64,000 bases of DNA from Narthecium ossifragum. Its lineage: Eukaryota; Streptophyta; Magnoliopsida; Dioscoreales; Nartheciaceae. The stretch covers positions 23,112,672 to 23,176,671 of the forward strand of contig OY986972.1 in NCBI GenBank assembly GCA_963920575.1, in the 5' to 3' direction. Positions 44,363 to 61,526 of the stretch are shown one piece after another. The position numbers were made by a program, and so were the translations under genes. Below the pieces are notes generated by a model, which was given only the letters and a program-made list of their open reading frames with translations, was not told the DNA's origin and ran no database searches. The number at the start of each line of letters is the position of its first letter. Position 1 is the first letter of the stretch.

Positions 44363-46762
44363 TTAGCATGCCAACCAACTCTTACCAACTTTCTTGATGG
44401 TAACACGATCAGACTCCATTGCTTCTCTAATTTTTCTCGATTCGATCCACCTCTCCTCAACTGCATATAGATTTGACAACAAAATGTACATTGAACTATC
44501 ACTTTGGCCAAGCACAACCATCTTTGCAGCTGCACTAAGACCTAAATGAACAAGCCCATATGCAATACATGAACTAATCAGAGACCTCAACACCTCAGGA
44601 CTGGGTTCAATACTCATGCCCTGGATAAAATTGGCTGCCTCCTTAAACAAACCAGCACGCCTGAGAGCATCTACAACACAGTTGCAGTGTTCCATCATTG
44701 GTCTAATCCCATATCTATCCTGCATCATGTTATAGAAGTGTATCATGTCATCTATGAGGCCAACATGGCTGCATCCGCTAAGAAGAGCAAGAAATGTAAC
44801 ATTGTCAGGCTTCACTGCATGATCATGCATGTCTTTGAAGGCATTTAACAGCTCCATGACATTTCCATGTTGAGCATGCCCTGCAAGTAATGCATTCCAC
44901 ATGCAGAGATCATTCCTAGATGATGATTCTTTGAAACAGCTAGCTGCACTTTCAATGCTTCCACACTTGGAGTACATGTCAATGAGTGCACTTCCTACGA
45001 ATTTATCCTCTTTGAGTCCAATTTTTACGAGAAAAGCATGAACTGATGTCCCAGACTTAATGGATGTTAGATGCGTTGAGGCAGTCAGAGCGGTAGACAG
45101 AGTGAAGTCATTCGGAATAATCCCATCCTGGAGCATTCTAGCAAACATTACCAGAGCTTCCTCACTGTAACCGTGCTTTACGCATGCTGAAATTAACGCA
45201 GTCCAGGAAACAACATCATGCCTTTTCATCATTCGAAAAAGTTTAACTGTTTCATCAAGGCTCCCACATGCAGAATAAAGTGACACCAGTGCTGTCTGAA
45301 CCGAGATATCAGTCTCATAGCCTGACTTTATCACAAAAGCATGTATTTGTTCACCTTGAGTGATAGCTTCAATATCAATGCATCCTGCAAGAACACTGAT
45401 ACATGTTACCGAGTCAGGATTGATGCCCCCTTTGATCATTTCGTGAAAAATATATAAAGCTTCCACTGAGAGACCATTGTGTACATAACCAGAAATCAAT
45501 GCAGTGCATGACAACACATCAACATAATCACTGTTTTGTTGAAATATTCTCGATGCCCCGATAGACCTACACTTCGCATACATATTTATCAAGGAATTCG
45601 TAATGCAGGGATCTGAATTAAATCCATACTGAACTATAAGGGAATGAAGCTGTGTTCCTAGGCGCAAGGACTCTGAGCTGGCAGCAACATTTAGAATGCA
45701 AGCTAATAATATGTTATCCAACATTTGAGCTTCATGACGTATCCAATCAAATGCATAAATAGCATCTTCAAGCTGTCCCAGATCGCCATAGCCACCAATC
45801 AAAGTGGTCCATGAAATCACATTTCTGCTTCCTGAAAAGATCAGCAAGTCCAGGGCATCGTCTGTTCGACCACGATTAGCATATATCCTGACAATAGAAT
45901 TCTCGACGGCACCATCAGCCTCAAACCCGAACTTAATTATCAAACAATGAACTTGCAAACCTTGTCTCGGAAATCCATGCCCATCAAGTGCACTCAACAA
46001 ATTAACAAAAGTAGCTCTGGTTGGAAGCATGAATCCTCCCATAACATGATTCTTAAATATCATGAAAGCATCTGAACACTCCCCAGCCTCAGCAAGCAAT
46101 TGAATCACAATGCTAACCAAAACAATGTCTTTAACCTCCAAACCATCGAAAACCTTCATCGCTAGGCCTAAAAGGTCAATCTTAGCATAGAACTCGACGA
46201 GGCCATTCGCGACAAAAGCACTACAGCCGAGGCCATACTTGATTATAACACAATGCACCATCAATCCTTTCATAAGATCTTGACAACCTACGAAACTCTT
46301 GAGCATGCTCGTGAAGCTGAACTCATCAGGCGCAACGCCATGACACAACATCTTCCTCAAACAAGAAAAGGCGATCGACGGCAGCCCAGAAAGGAAGTAG
46401 CCCTCAACGATGGTGTTCCACGAGACCACATCAGGTTGTGGCATTTCGCCGAAGACCATGCAAGCATCCTGCATGGATCCACATTTGGAGTACATGTTGG
46501 CCAAGCTATTAAAGAGGAAAAGGTCAAGTCTTGGGATGGTTTTGATGATATGGGCATGAAGAGCTTTGCCATGGGAGATGGCTCGGATTGCTGCAAAGTC
46601 TCGGAGGATACCAGCATACTTCTTCTGCAGCTCAAACGGGCCAGTAGGAAGGCAAGCAAAGCCTGAGGTTTTTGAATTCAAATGGCTATATAACTTTACC
46701 GTTGGGAGAACCGTTGATGCTAAATTGCGCCTAACAAGGGTTGTGTATGGTCCAAGACCCAT
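44363..46762 (-). CDS. Pentatricopeptide repeat protein, PLS class with E-type end
   Basis: An intronless frame of 799 residues from ATG 46762. The frame stays open a few codons upstream, but this is the first ATG. The N-terminus MGLGPYTTLVRRNLAS is basic and hydroxylated, as in an organelle targeting peptide. Repeated units such as NSLANMYSKCGSMQDA, VVSWNTIVEGYFLSG, VQTALVSLYSACGSLD and VGSALIDMYSKCGSIE alternate long and short repeats through most of the protein. The end (YILLSNLYAVEERWIES, KVGKSWLAC) matches an E domain that stops early, without E+ or DYW. Such proteins bind organelle RNA and act in C-to-U editing with a DYW partner, or in splicing or stability. The RNA target is not predictable by eye. 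Confidence 0.93.
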   Translation of the reverse strand: MGLGPYTTLVRRNLASTVLPTVKLYSHLNSKTSGFACLPTGPFELQKKYAGILRDFAAIRAISHGKALHAHIIKTIPRLDLFLFNSLANMYSKCGSMQDACMVFGEMPQPDVVSWNTIVEGYFLSGLPSIAFSCLRKMLCHGVAPDEFSFTSMLKSFVGCQDLMKGLMVHCVIIKYGLGCSAFVANGLVEFYAKIDLLGLAMKVFDGLEVKDIVLVSIVIQLLAEAGECSDAFMIFKNHVMGGFMLPTRATFVNLLSALDGHGFPRQGLQVHCLIIKFGFEADGAVENSIVRIYANRGRTDDALDLLIFSGSRNVISWTTLIGGYGDLGQLEDAIYAFDWIRHEAQMLDNILLACILNVAASSESLRLGTQLHSLIVQYGFNSDPCITNSLINMYAKCRSIGASRIFQQNSDYVDVLSCTALISGYVHNGLSVEALYIFHEMIKGGINPDSVTCISVLAGCIDIEAITQGEQIHAFVIKSGYETDISVQTALVSLYSACGSLDETVKLFRMMKRHDVVSWTALISACVKHGYSEEALVMFARMLQDGIIPNDFTLSTALTASTHLTSIKSGTSVHAFLVKIGLKEDKFVGSALIDMYSKCGSIESAASCFKESSSRNDLCMWNALLAGHAQHGNVMELLNAFKDMHDHAVKPDNVTFLALLSGCSHVGLIDDMIHFYNMMQDRYGIRPMMEHCNCVVDALRRAGLFKEAANFIQGMSIEPSPEVLRSLISSCIAYGLVHLGLSAAAKMVVLGQSDSSMYILLSNLYAVEERWIESRKIREAMESDRVTIKKVGKSWLAC

Positions 46763-47113
46763 CCATCTAATTATATTTTCATTTGTTTTTAGACCCAATC
46801 TTGGGGCCTTACATATATGAGCCGTCCCTAAGCCTTTTACATTTCAATTATTAAATTTTAAATATGTAAAAATCACCTTAAAACTATTGATGAATTCTTT
46901 CACAAGGGGCCTAGGCACACCAGTTGAGGGTCTCGAAGCTGTTGAGCTTCTGTAAAGTAGTAAAGGGCTGTTGAACTACTCAGTACCCACATAATCCACC
47001 AAAGTACCAAACTAAGGGGTCTTAAAAATTAACCGATTTTTGAGGGGCCCTAGACCATGGCCTGGTGGGCCTTGGCCCAGGGACGGTATTTTTATATCAT
47101 CACTGTGACTAGA
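46763..47113. other. PPR gene 5' flank and repeat-like sequence
   Basis: The right part holds GCCGTCCCTAAGCC (46820) and GGCCCAGGGACGG (47083), which pair loosely as inverted ends of a possible hAT MITE. I could not match target duplications. Confidence 0.35.
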
Positions 47114-47122
47114 TTTAATTAT

Positions 47123-48264
47123 GGGTTTTTTACATATATATATATATATATCCTTTAAAAACTTTTAAAATACGTATTTACCCTTATATTCTTTATATTT
47201 TCATATATACTCCTGAAAAGTTTAAGTGATCACATATATGTCCCTCGGGTTACCTGTCATGAAATCAAATGGAAATATTCTCTAACGTCGTTAACGGCGT
47301 GGTGTCAAATTACCTTTTTGCCCCTGATACTGTTCATCGTCCCCGCCGTCATCTCCGCCAGAGAAGATCCAAAAACTCCAAAAAATGCAACGAAAAATGT
47401 CCAAAAATACATGAAAACCCCTGGAATCAACAAGGAACCTTATTTACACCAAGATGAAGAAAAAAATCGACGATTACCTAACGCTACAGTCGCTGGAAAA
47501 AGGGAGCGGCGGCGTCTCCAGCGACCTTCGTCGGAGAAGATCCAAAAACCTCGAAAAATGCCACGAAAATGCCCAAAAATACATGGAAAAACCCGGAATC
47601 AACAAGGAAGCTTATCTACGCCAAAAAGAAGAAAAAAATCGACCATTACCCAACGCTACAGTCACTGGAAAAAGGGGATGGCGTCGTCCCCGACGTTGTC
47701 TTCGCCGACCTTCGCTGGAGAAGATCCAAAAATCCCAAAAATGTCACGAAAAATGCCCAAAAATACATGAAAAACCCGGAATCAATAAGGAAGCTTATCT
47801 ACACCAAGAAAAAGAAAAAAAATCAACGATTACCACTCAAATCTCGAAAAAATCCGGCGAAAACCCCATTTTTTCTTCTATGTTTTTGTCCGTTTCTTTC
47901 TCTCTCAAACTCCTCCTTCTACTAGCTTCTAGTAAGAAATAGTAGGGAGAAGAAGGGGAAGGAGATCAGTAAACTTGGCCGCCCTTTGGCCGCAAAATGG
48001 CCTATGTCGACGGTGAAAACTGAGAATTTGCAAAAAAAAACCCTAAAAAACCCATAGTTACACGAAAATCCCCATAAATTTACAAAAAGCCCCTAAAATA
48101 TGATTTAACCATGGTTAAGTTACTTAACCTCACGGGAGTTGACGGAAGGGTATATATGTGATCACTTAAACTTTTCAGGAGTATATATGAAAATATGAAG
48201 AATGTAAAGGTAAATACGTATTTTAAAAGTTTTTTAAGGATATATATATATATGTAAAAAACCC
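47123..48264. mobile_element. Mutator-like element (non-autonomous) with 120-bp TIRs
   Basis: The terminal repeats start GGGTTTTTTACATATA and extend about 120 bp inward (to AAGTGATCACATATAT), nearly identical in inverted orientation at 48140-48264. The 9-bp sequence TTTAATTAT flanks both ends (47114-47122 and 48265-48273). Long TIRs with a 9-bp duplication define MULEs. The 1142-bp element has no transposase. The interior is a set of three repeats (47361-47860), possibly from captured host sequence. Confidence 0.9.
47361..47860 (+). repeat. Three tandem repeats inside the MULE
   Basis: Units start GAGAAGATCCAAAAA at 47361, 47534 and 47718, with periods of about 173 and 184 bp. Shared words include ATACATGAAAA, GGAATCAACAAGGAA and ACGCTACAGTC. 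Lys-rich open frames span them in all three frames, so coding is unlikely. The units have diverged well beyond the TIRs' mutual difference. Confidence 0.85.
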
Positions 48265-50210
48265 TTTAATTATATGTAACTTTGTAAGATTGGAAACGAT
48301 GTGCATTAAGATTTGTGCGGATGAGCTCCGTGATCTGTATTTTGCATGATCTAAGCCATGATTGTATTGTAATAATTAAAATTTACATCTTTTAGTTCTC
48401 GTTAAAAATTAACTTTAAAACCCTTTTTAGTAGCATAGCTTTGATATATTGATTCTAGCACATGCGTCCGATCTCCATCCCACGGCCAGCGATCATAGGT
48501 CATTCTCCACCGTTGAAGACAGGTCAACTAAGTTGACCTCGTGGAGCACGTGAGGCACATCTAGGCTACACTACACTGATATGAGGTGGGTCCCACAACC
48601 TACGGTGCATAACGTCCACGTCACCATCAGCGAATCAAGTTAGTGTGGGCCCAAAGACTCCCTCTTTGTTAGTGTTCATATTAGCCACTCAACAAAACTT
48701 TATTTTCAAGTCCCCCGTTCGTGACCAATATTTCAAATTAAGCTTTTTTATTGTGTCTTCTTGCAAGTTTGTCAAAATTTTCATTCAACCTATGAAGCAT
48801 ATAATTTTCCTTTTATATTGGAAGTATGAAGCACGAGAAGCAAGTTACATCGGTCTGGATTTATATTGTAAATAGCATCTTTAATGAGGTCCTTTCTAGA
48901 CAAAAAGCTCGGAAAATTAAGCTATTTTATAAGACCTGGTCCAAATATCCTCTTTCTTGGCGGTGCTTATGACTTATGAGAGGAAAGATTAGCATCACAA
49001 AGACATGCACTGAAAAGCTGTCTGACTTCTTGGAGAAAAGAAGGGAAACTTCCTGAATAAAAGTGACTCAATGTCGGTCCCTCAGCACCACGATTGAGTA
49101 TTGGTTTTGGTCATTCATTTGCTTACATAAAGTTGTGTTGATTAGTTTAACTCAGCCTCTCTGGGCTTAATTACTCATTAAAAAAAGAATTTACGTTGAT
49201 TAGTTGAGTATTTTATACTGACTATTACTCTGATCCAAATATGTTTAATTTTAGAATTCTAATGGGATCCGGTTTTAGTACTCACATGGTCGCACACCCT
49301 ACTTATATTCATGGACTGTTTAGGAGTGCGTTCGTGTTGCTTAAACGTATTTATTTTAAAACCAAACACAGCTGTATTTATAATAACTCTGTTTGAGAAG
49401 TAATGTAGACTGGTGGAGACCACACTCAAATAGCGTCAAAGACAAAACAGTTTATAGGTGTTTTTATTTGGCCACACATTAGATACAGTGTAAAAAATAT
49501 AGAAACAAAATCTTAATTGATTTTTAAATGAAAAACTATTATTTTGATTTCACCACATTTGAAACTAAACACACATGCATACCAAAAATTTCAGAAACAC
49601 ATTTTTCTATCACAAATATTAATGTTGTGTGTCAAACAATTTTTCAATTGTTACCGTATCACACCTAATCATAGTTTATAAACGCAACACACTGCATCAC
49701 AGTCATAAAAAAAAAACATAATACACGCTCAAACAAAACCTAATAAGTTGGCTAGGCAAGATCAGATCACGGTGCATATATCTCGGTCTTTGACATCCAT
49801 TAGTCTTGACATCCAAAAATATATGTATCATGCATTTAATATATTTTAATCAGATGAAAGAATATTTTTGAATCATAATTGACGGAATTCTAGAATGAAA
49901 GACGATATTTAGCATATTTGTAGGGTGATATATGCTATTAACACAATTTTAGCAATAAATATCACAAAACAGGACTGGTCCCCATATAATCTTTATTGGA
50001 GATCATGAATTCATGATGAAGAGAATTTAGCATCACAAAAAGATGCACTAACAAATCTATCCGAATTATCTCAGAAAAGGAGATGTTAGGTCCCTCAAGA
50101 TAAAAAAATCTTCCACGAAAAAAACATGGCTCATTGTCAGTCCGTCAACACCACCATGATCAGATTGTCTCATGTTGGCCCATTATCATTCATTCACTTG
50201 GCATTATTAG
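48265..50210. other. Gene-free region
   Basis: AT-rich with no convincing gene. The repeated words GCATCACAAAnAnATGCACT (48993 and 50030) and ACTCAATGTCGGTCC / GCTCATTGTCAGTCC (49066 and 50130) hint at a diverged direct duplication of roughly 1.05 kb spacing. Confidence 0.4.
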
Positions 50211-50575
50211 TGGACCCGGACCGTTTGGTTTGCCGTTTGGTCGAGGGATAAGTTATTCCGAGTTAAAAGATTTGTGGTTTAGAAAAATCAGGATAATAAA
50301 TAGGATTAGATTAAAATATTTTTTATTAAAAAATAAAATAAAAAAGGGATATAAATCGATGTTGTGTTAAATAGGGATAGAATAAGTGATATCTTCATTT
50401 TGTGGGATGACCCATCCCATCTTATCTCTATTTAAAGGACGTTTGGCTTCTCAGGATCCGTGGAATCCACTCATGCGGATCCTGAATATCAGGATCCATC
50501 TCAGGGCGCGTGATCATCCCCCCATCTTGCGGATCCGTTGGGATGGGGCGGTGCCAAACAGATCAGGGCTTGTTT
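50211..50575. other. MITE-cluster DNA
   Basis: GTTTGGTTTGCCGTTTGGTCG near 50222 and GGACGTTTGGCTTCTC near 50438 are starts typical of small plant MITEs. The bounds are unclear. Confidence 0.4.
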
Positions 50576-50968
50576 GGTTAAGGGATAGGGAATGATAGGG
50601 AATCCATATCCCGGGTTAACCCACTTTATCCCTGCATTGCAGCTAAACACCATCTAATTCTCACTTTTATCCTCATTCATATACTCATTTTATCCATACT
50701 TTTCAACCAATCATTACTACATTTTCTCTTCTTTTCAACCAATCACATCAACTTTATCCCTGCTTTTTTCACTTTTCAACCAATCATTACTTCATTATCC
50801 CTACTTTTCAACCAATCACATCAACTTTATCCCTACTTTTTCAACCAAACATAACTAATTTATCACTACTTTTTAATAAAATACCATACATATCGCACTA
50901 CTTATTCCATGATACCAATCTGCATCCCCTCTAATACCGAAATAGACTATTCCGCAACTAAACACCCC
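50576..50968. mobile_element. MITE-like repeat, copy 2 (GTTTGGTT family)
   Basis: Closely similar to 18473-18877, in the same orientation. It starts GGGCTTGTTTGGTTAAGGG and ends CCGCAACTAAACACCCC. Confidence 0.7.
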
Positions 50969-52294
50969 CTTCCCGTTATGTTTGGGGATAAAATGAGGAT
51001 AAGATGGTGATAGCTACGATGGGTTATCCCCACCTTAACCTCACACCAAAGATAAGGTGGGGATATGGGTTATCCCTCACCTTTAACTCCACACCAGACT
51101 AGTCTGGAGACTTGCCGTGTAGAAAGCTAATGCCTCGCTGATGTGATCACACTGAATAATTTGTATTCAAAGACTCGATCTAAGTTTAATAGTTTAAGTA
51201 TAATCATAACCCATCATAAAAAAAAATTATTTTAAAAATGACTTTAAATATATAAAATAATTAATCATACATGAAAAATCACGGGATTCGATCATTGAAT
51301 AAAGATAAAATTGACACAAGAATACAAATGCTTAGGAATGGTGCCTTTCTTATCTCCTAAGCCTCAGGAAGAACAACAAAAAGGAGGGGTTCCTTGGATG
51401 CTGAAAGACCCTTCCAACAAAGTCTGTTCCAGCAAGGGATGCTCCTAAAAAATCTTAATAATATCAGCCACATGGTGTCACCAGCTCTGCCATATGTGTT
51501 TAACTCCACCTAAAAGTTAAAAAAAAATACACACACTTGTTAATTTTTTATATCCACCACCCTCCAACTACTCATAAACTCTCACTGGATTCTGTGCTAT
51601 CCATCTCTGATGCCACCTCCATGGAGTTTTGATGCCTTTCCATTGCCAAAGGTGAGAACCCTCAAATACCCTTCAACCATATTCTATGGCTTTCGAAGTT
51701 CTAGTTTATTCCATGGAGTTTTTGGAACCTTCTCATTGCTGTGTGCTGTAGAAGTTAACTGCTGATATATTCTTTGATTGCTAGGCTTTCTCTGTTTTCA
51801 AACCCATTGATTCTTGGAGCTTTCTCATTGATCAAGGTAGAGAACCCAGGAAATTTTTTTATTGGCAGTTCTCTTCTTGGGCCAAGCTAGAATCCTGCAG
51901 CTGTTTATATGCCTGGGCTGCTGGGGGTGGGGGGAGGTGTATCTGGGTTTGCTCTATCTACCTACATGTCTGTATCTTATCTATTGGAGCCTTGAACAGG
52001 AACTTCTGGTTACCAGGATTGATGTCACTGTGAAATCAACCTTTCTGCTGACTTGTTAGCCAACAGGGGAAAGGACCTTACAACTCCTTTCTTTTGGGGT
52101 TCCAATACCTGTGGGCATCCCTACTTTTGTGTGGATTAGATCTCTGATGTAGTTCTTTACTGGTTTTACCAGCCCTTCATGCTCAACTGATAAAGAAAAA
52201 AAAGAAAAAAAAAGAAAAAAAAAACCTAAGAGCCCATTGGTTCTTTGGGACCGGAATCATTGCCGGGCAATTGGGTTTGGCTGGTTTCCCGGTG
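50969..52294. other. Intergenic region and GLR 5' leader
   Basis: A foldback with 12-bp arms (ATCCCCACCTTA and TAAGGTGGGGAT, about 51028-51067) belongs to another small GTTTGGGG-type element. From about 51580 the sequence likely becomes the 5' untranslated region of the glutamate receptor gene. It includes an A/G-rich tract (52193-52225) just before the start codon. Confidence 0.45.
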
Positions 52295-57131
<4,837 letters not shown>

Positions 57132-58042
57132 AGTTTTTCGCTGCAGATTGATGAGATGATCATAGTCATCATTATAAAAAATAAAAAAAAAGCTGAATCG
57201 TCTCGGACCAGCAATGCTAAATTATTCAACTGAGCTGGTTATAATGATGCAGTTCTCAGCAGCACTTTAGAAGGAAATCGCAACAATGTCTCATCTCTTC
57301 TCGTATGAAAATTCAGCAGCTTGTATCTATTAGTGAAGAGTTGCAGCTGCTGTTTTGAGTAGGCATTATTGTATATCTAAGGAAACAGAAACATATATAG
57401 TTGGTAGGAAAAATACAGTAATTGTTTGTATGATTCTAATCGATCTTTCTATTGATCGACAATGGTGATGTATGTTTTCAATTTCTTCAATGAACCAGAA
57501 TTTTCAGATATATATTAACATTTGCATACCATTAGACTATAATTTCAGTGATTAAATTCACTCTCTGTTTTTAGCTTAAGCTTTTGAGACAATTGGTGCC
57601 TCTCAATACATACAATTTCCATGAGTGTAAGCTATGGAAATTTTTGTTACTACTAATGATAAATTGACATGAACTGTTTGTAAAAGGATCTCCTTATTTC
57701 AAAGTAAAAGATATAAATGCAAGTTAATAGTCAAGAAAATATTTTAGACTTATGAGTGATGATTTCTAAAAATTTCTAAAAATATTTACTGCCCAGATGA
57801 ACATTTCTAAAAAATTTTTTAGCTTTTCTAGCAAATCATGAATTAATTTCTAAAAATATTTACTTCCCAGATCCAAGAATAGCTCTGTCGTAACATAAAT
57901 TATGCAATATATTTTGAATCTCAAGTATTTTGCACGTCCTAATTTAAAAGAAAAAACAATGTTGAGCTCCATGCTTCACTCTGGATCCATGTTTTCCTCT
58001 CAAGGACTCCAAACTATTATTATTAGCAGTCCCAACTCCCAA

Positions 58043-58077
<35 letters not shown>

Positions 58078-58110
58078 ACCATCCTCTCTCACTCTCTCTA
58101 AGATCTCGAG
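57132..58110. other. Intergenic region between GLR and EXPERA-domain gene
   Basis: GLR 3' flank, AT-rich spacer, then a (CT)n tract of about 14 units (58043-58071) in the probable 5' leader of the next gene. No other gene seen. Confidence 0.5.
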
Positions 58111-61100
58111 ATGGGCTTCGTCTCAGCGGTGGTGGACACCATCCTCGCCTTCTTCTCCTTGGTACTAGTGATAGCAGTGCCACTGATCGATGCACAGACC
58201 TGCCTACCTTCATCGCTCTTCCCCGCGCCGCTCGTCGCTATCAAGAAAGGGTATGCCGAGGACTATGGGGACTATCTCATGGCGGAGCGCCCACCGTTCT
58301 TCTTGGGGCTTGTCTGGGTGGAGATTCTCTTCTTGTGGCCCATTTCCATTGTGAACCTTTATGGCATCGTCGCTAAGAAGCGGTGGGTCGCCACCTCGTT
58401 GCTCGTGACTGGCGCCTCCACCGCCACCTCGATGGTATGGTTCTTCGGCAACTTAAAAAGTTCCTTTTTTTTGGTGTTTTGGTGCAAGATCAGGTTTGTG
58501 GGGTTGATCTGTATGGAACTTTCTCAGTATAGTTGGTGGGCGGTTGAAACATTTGATCTTTTCGGTGTGCAGATGGTTCTTTGGTGATTTAATGGTTTTC
58601 TTGTGATATTTTTGAGTCATCCTTGTACATCTTGCAGACACCAGCAAGTTTGATTTTTTTTTCCTTGTTTTTTTTTGGTGCAAATTTGGAATTTCTCCAA
58701 TTATTTTCTTGATGAAGATTTGTCGTCAAAATGCATCAAATCATTCATCAGACTCCGGAAAGCATGTTTTTTTTTCTCTGAAACTTGCTATTTCTTGTGA
58801 TTTATTGGGCACTGGTAAGGATTTCTGTGTTGCTTCTTGACTTCATTTCTGGACAAGCCGAGAACTTTAAAAATCTAATAGCTGTTAGCGGAAAATCTGT
58901 TTTTATCTAGTCTGATTCACTCCATGATCTGCTCTCGATCTTGATGTTTTGTGCTTTTGCTACACTTGTTTATTTTTTATTATTTCTTTTATGTCTTATA
59001 GGGAATTTTTCCAGAAAAGAAACTAATACCACATGAGGTGTGGAGAATCCATATGGATGCATTTGGGCCCTCCTGGATTCTCTTTTTGATGTGAACCATC
59101 TATTTATGGGAAAAGGGGATGGGATGGTAAAGTCTTCAAAAAGATGCTGTTTTTTTACTAGATTTACTGTTGTAAAAGATACTGTGAAGATGGTTGTTTC
59201 AATAGGAGTTGATGCAAGTCTACCCTGCCTCATGAAACTAGTTTTTTTTATAGAAGCCTTCTACTAGTGGACGGGACCGAATTGGACAATGGATATCCAC
59301 AAGTGTGGAAAAGTTGACAGCAAGTCTACCCCGTGTCTTACATGGAAATTGGGAACTTTGAATAGAACGCTGGAAGATGGAACCATTATGTTGATCCTGC
59401 TGCGATATGCAGATACTGATGGGTATCAGTGTATCCTAAGAAAACATGTGGAAGTTGATACCTGAAAATTGAAGAGGCTTCAGACCATAAGATTATGAAG
59501 TGGTTAGAAGGTTCCATGTGTTAGTCAAGGATAGGAACCAGAGCATAAGAACCATTTAGTGTTATGCTACATTGAGGAATAGAATACATCCCATTCCGTC
59601 TTGAACATAATTTAATAATGGATGACATGGTGTCTAGATTCATTGTGATTTATGATACTTTTGTCTTGCAGGATATCTGTCTAAAATTTGAATTTTCGTG
59701 CACTTAACATATTCCCTATTTTCCCTCTGGTCCTTGTAAAATTTTACATCAATGTGACCTTCCTGTAGTCTTTTTACGTAATCAATCGGAGCAATTGTGG
59801 AACTAATTTTGTCAGTAGAATGATTTTTGGACGTCCTAGCTGTTATTGGCATGTCTAGAAACTATTTCATCCGCATTATCTTGAAAAGAGATGGGTCCAA
59901 AATATTATGTCTGATTATAGGTAGATCTGTGGCAAGTTTTATCATATTGGAATGCAAACATGTTCACATGGCTTGACTAAGAGCAAAGGGTAATTGGCGA
60001 TTCTTGGAATGTTTCTCCATTTCATCTGAAGGCACATTATTGGTTAAGTCAGTATTTAAATGGAATGAATATTAATCAATCAAGACTGTGCTGCATTGGA
60101 GTAAAATCTCATGTTCAATGTATTGTTTTCTTTTTATTCACTAAATTTGATCTTTGTTTTTCTTATGGGAATCCCTACTAGTTGCCCTTCTTTTCTCCTT
60201 TCTCAACATGTTTTTTTTTGAAGCTATGAGAAATTACTGGTGCCAGGGAATTCATCTTTTCTAGAACTTTCAAAGTAATTCCCTTTAAGTTGTTGGGCTT
60301 AAATCAAATGAACACTCAAAAAATTGTAATAGGTCTCAAACCTGGATTAAAACCAATAAAGGCTGTTTTAAGCTTCATGTGTGGAACTGGACTCTTTTCA
60401 AGCTAGTCTGGTTAATGCAAGTAATCTGATTATATCTATCAGGGATGGGTTTTTGAATCATGGTTGAACCATAACTTAAGATATTCCTGTGGAAGTCCTA
60501 GCTTATCCTTACCCTGTTAGGGAAGATTTGTTCATAGATTAGTGCCTTCTTCATTTTCATTTTTGGTATGCTGGTTGGTTTTGGAAGTATCATATTCAAA
60601 AACAACAAGCTTGATGCTAGACGAATTTTGTTGTGGGTCGCAATATTTAGTGTTGTGGATTAATTTTGCCCAGTGCTGTTTATGGAAGAAAGTTCTAATA
60701 AGTATTACTCTCGCAACTTCCTATTGATCAACGGCCTTAGCGATTTCGAGTTCTTTGAAGTATGATTGTCTACCAACTCAGAAAATCAAAGATCTTTGGA
60801 TTCGTAATAAGCTGTTGGTCTACTTCTCTTGGCGGCGTTTCTCAGTCCATCAATAGTTAGTTCAAGCAATTAAGTGTAAGTGCGTGAAATTCTCAAAGTT
60901 CTGTTCTGTATCTGGCTTTGCTGATAATGTTCGATGTTCATGAAGAGATATTACTGATCTGTATGAAATTTGTGATAGCTGCTCTTATATGATTCTAAAG
61001 CCTCACATATTGACAATTTTCTTAGGAATTGTATAGCTAGTTTATGATAGATCTCAACTTGTACCATCAAGGGCTAATCTTTGTGTTGTTTTTACTGATA

Positions 61101-61526
61101 AACAAAGATCCATTATTCTTCTTTCAGGATGGAACTTTGTTCCTGACAGGCCACAACTGTTTACAATCAACTAATGTTGACTAATCCTTCTTTGTTTATA
61201 TTTTACAATCAACTAATTTCGACTGATCCTTCTTCGTGTATTATTTACCATCAACTAATTTGAGTAATTCTTGTTTTGAGTTACCTGATAAATTAAAACT
61301 CCCTTGTTCTAATGTTTATAGCTGATACCATGATTCAACATTTCAGGCTGCTCTGATGGGAGAATTTCTGGGTTCTGGCCGAGCAACGGACAAGCTGCTG
61401 CAAATGTATGCTCCATTCGTGGCTTTCTCCATCTTGGCCATAGCTAGAGGGCTTGCCCCTCGGTCTTCCCGCCGCTCAGCTGCTGCTGCATCTCATGCCC
61501 CATCTGCCCGGAAAAAGAGGGCCTAA
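58111..61526 (+). CDS. EXPERA-domain membrane protein (TMEM97 / sigma-2 receptor-like)
   Basis: Two exons, 58111-58434 and 61347-61526, join in frame across a 2912-nt intron to give 167 residues. Four hydrophobic segments are seen: AFFSLVLVIAVPLI, FFLGLVWVEILFLWPISI, VATSLLVTGASTATSMAA and YAPFVAFSILAIARG. The conserved acidic and aromatic residues fit the EXPERA fold shared by TMEM97 and EBP, whose members act at the ER in sterol and lipid handling. The tail ends KKRA, a KKXX-type ER retrieval signal. A plant role is not established to my knowledge. Splice sites ATG/GTATGG and TTTCAG/GCTGCT support the model. Confidence 0.85.

Noticed and set aside
46820..47095. A small hAT MITE with GCCGTCCCT/AGGGACGG ends
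   Set aside because: The inverted match is short and no 8-bp duplication could be found; kept only as a note on the spacer.
47269..47942. Three overlapping Lys-rich open frames
   Set aside because: They come from the three internal MULE repeats and are open in all frames, with no conserved motif.
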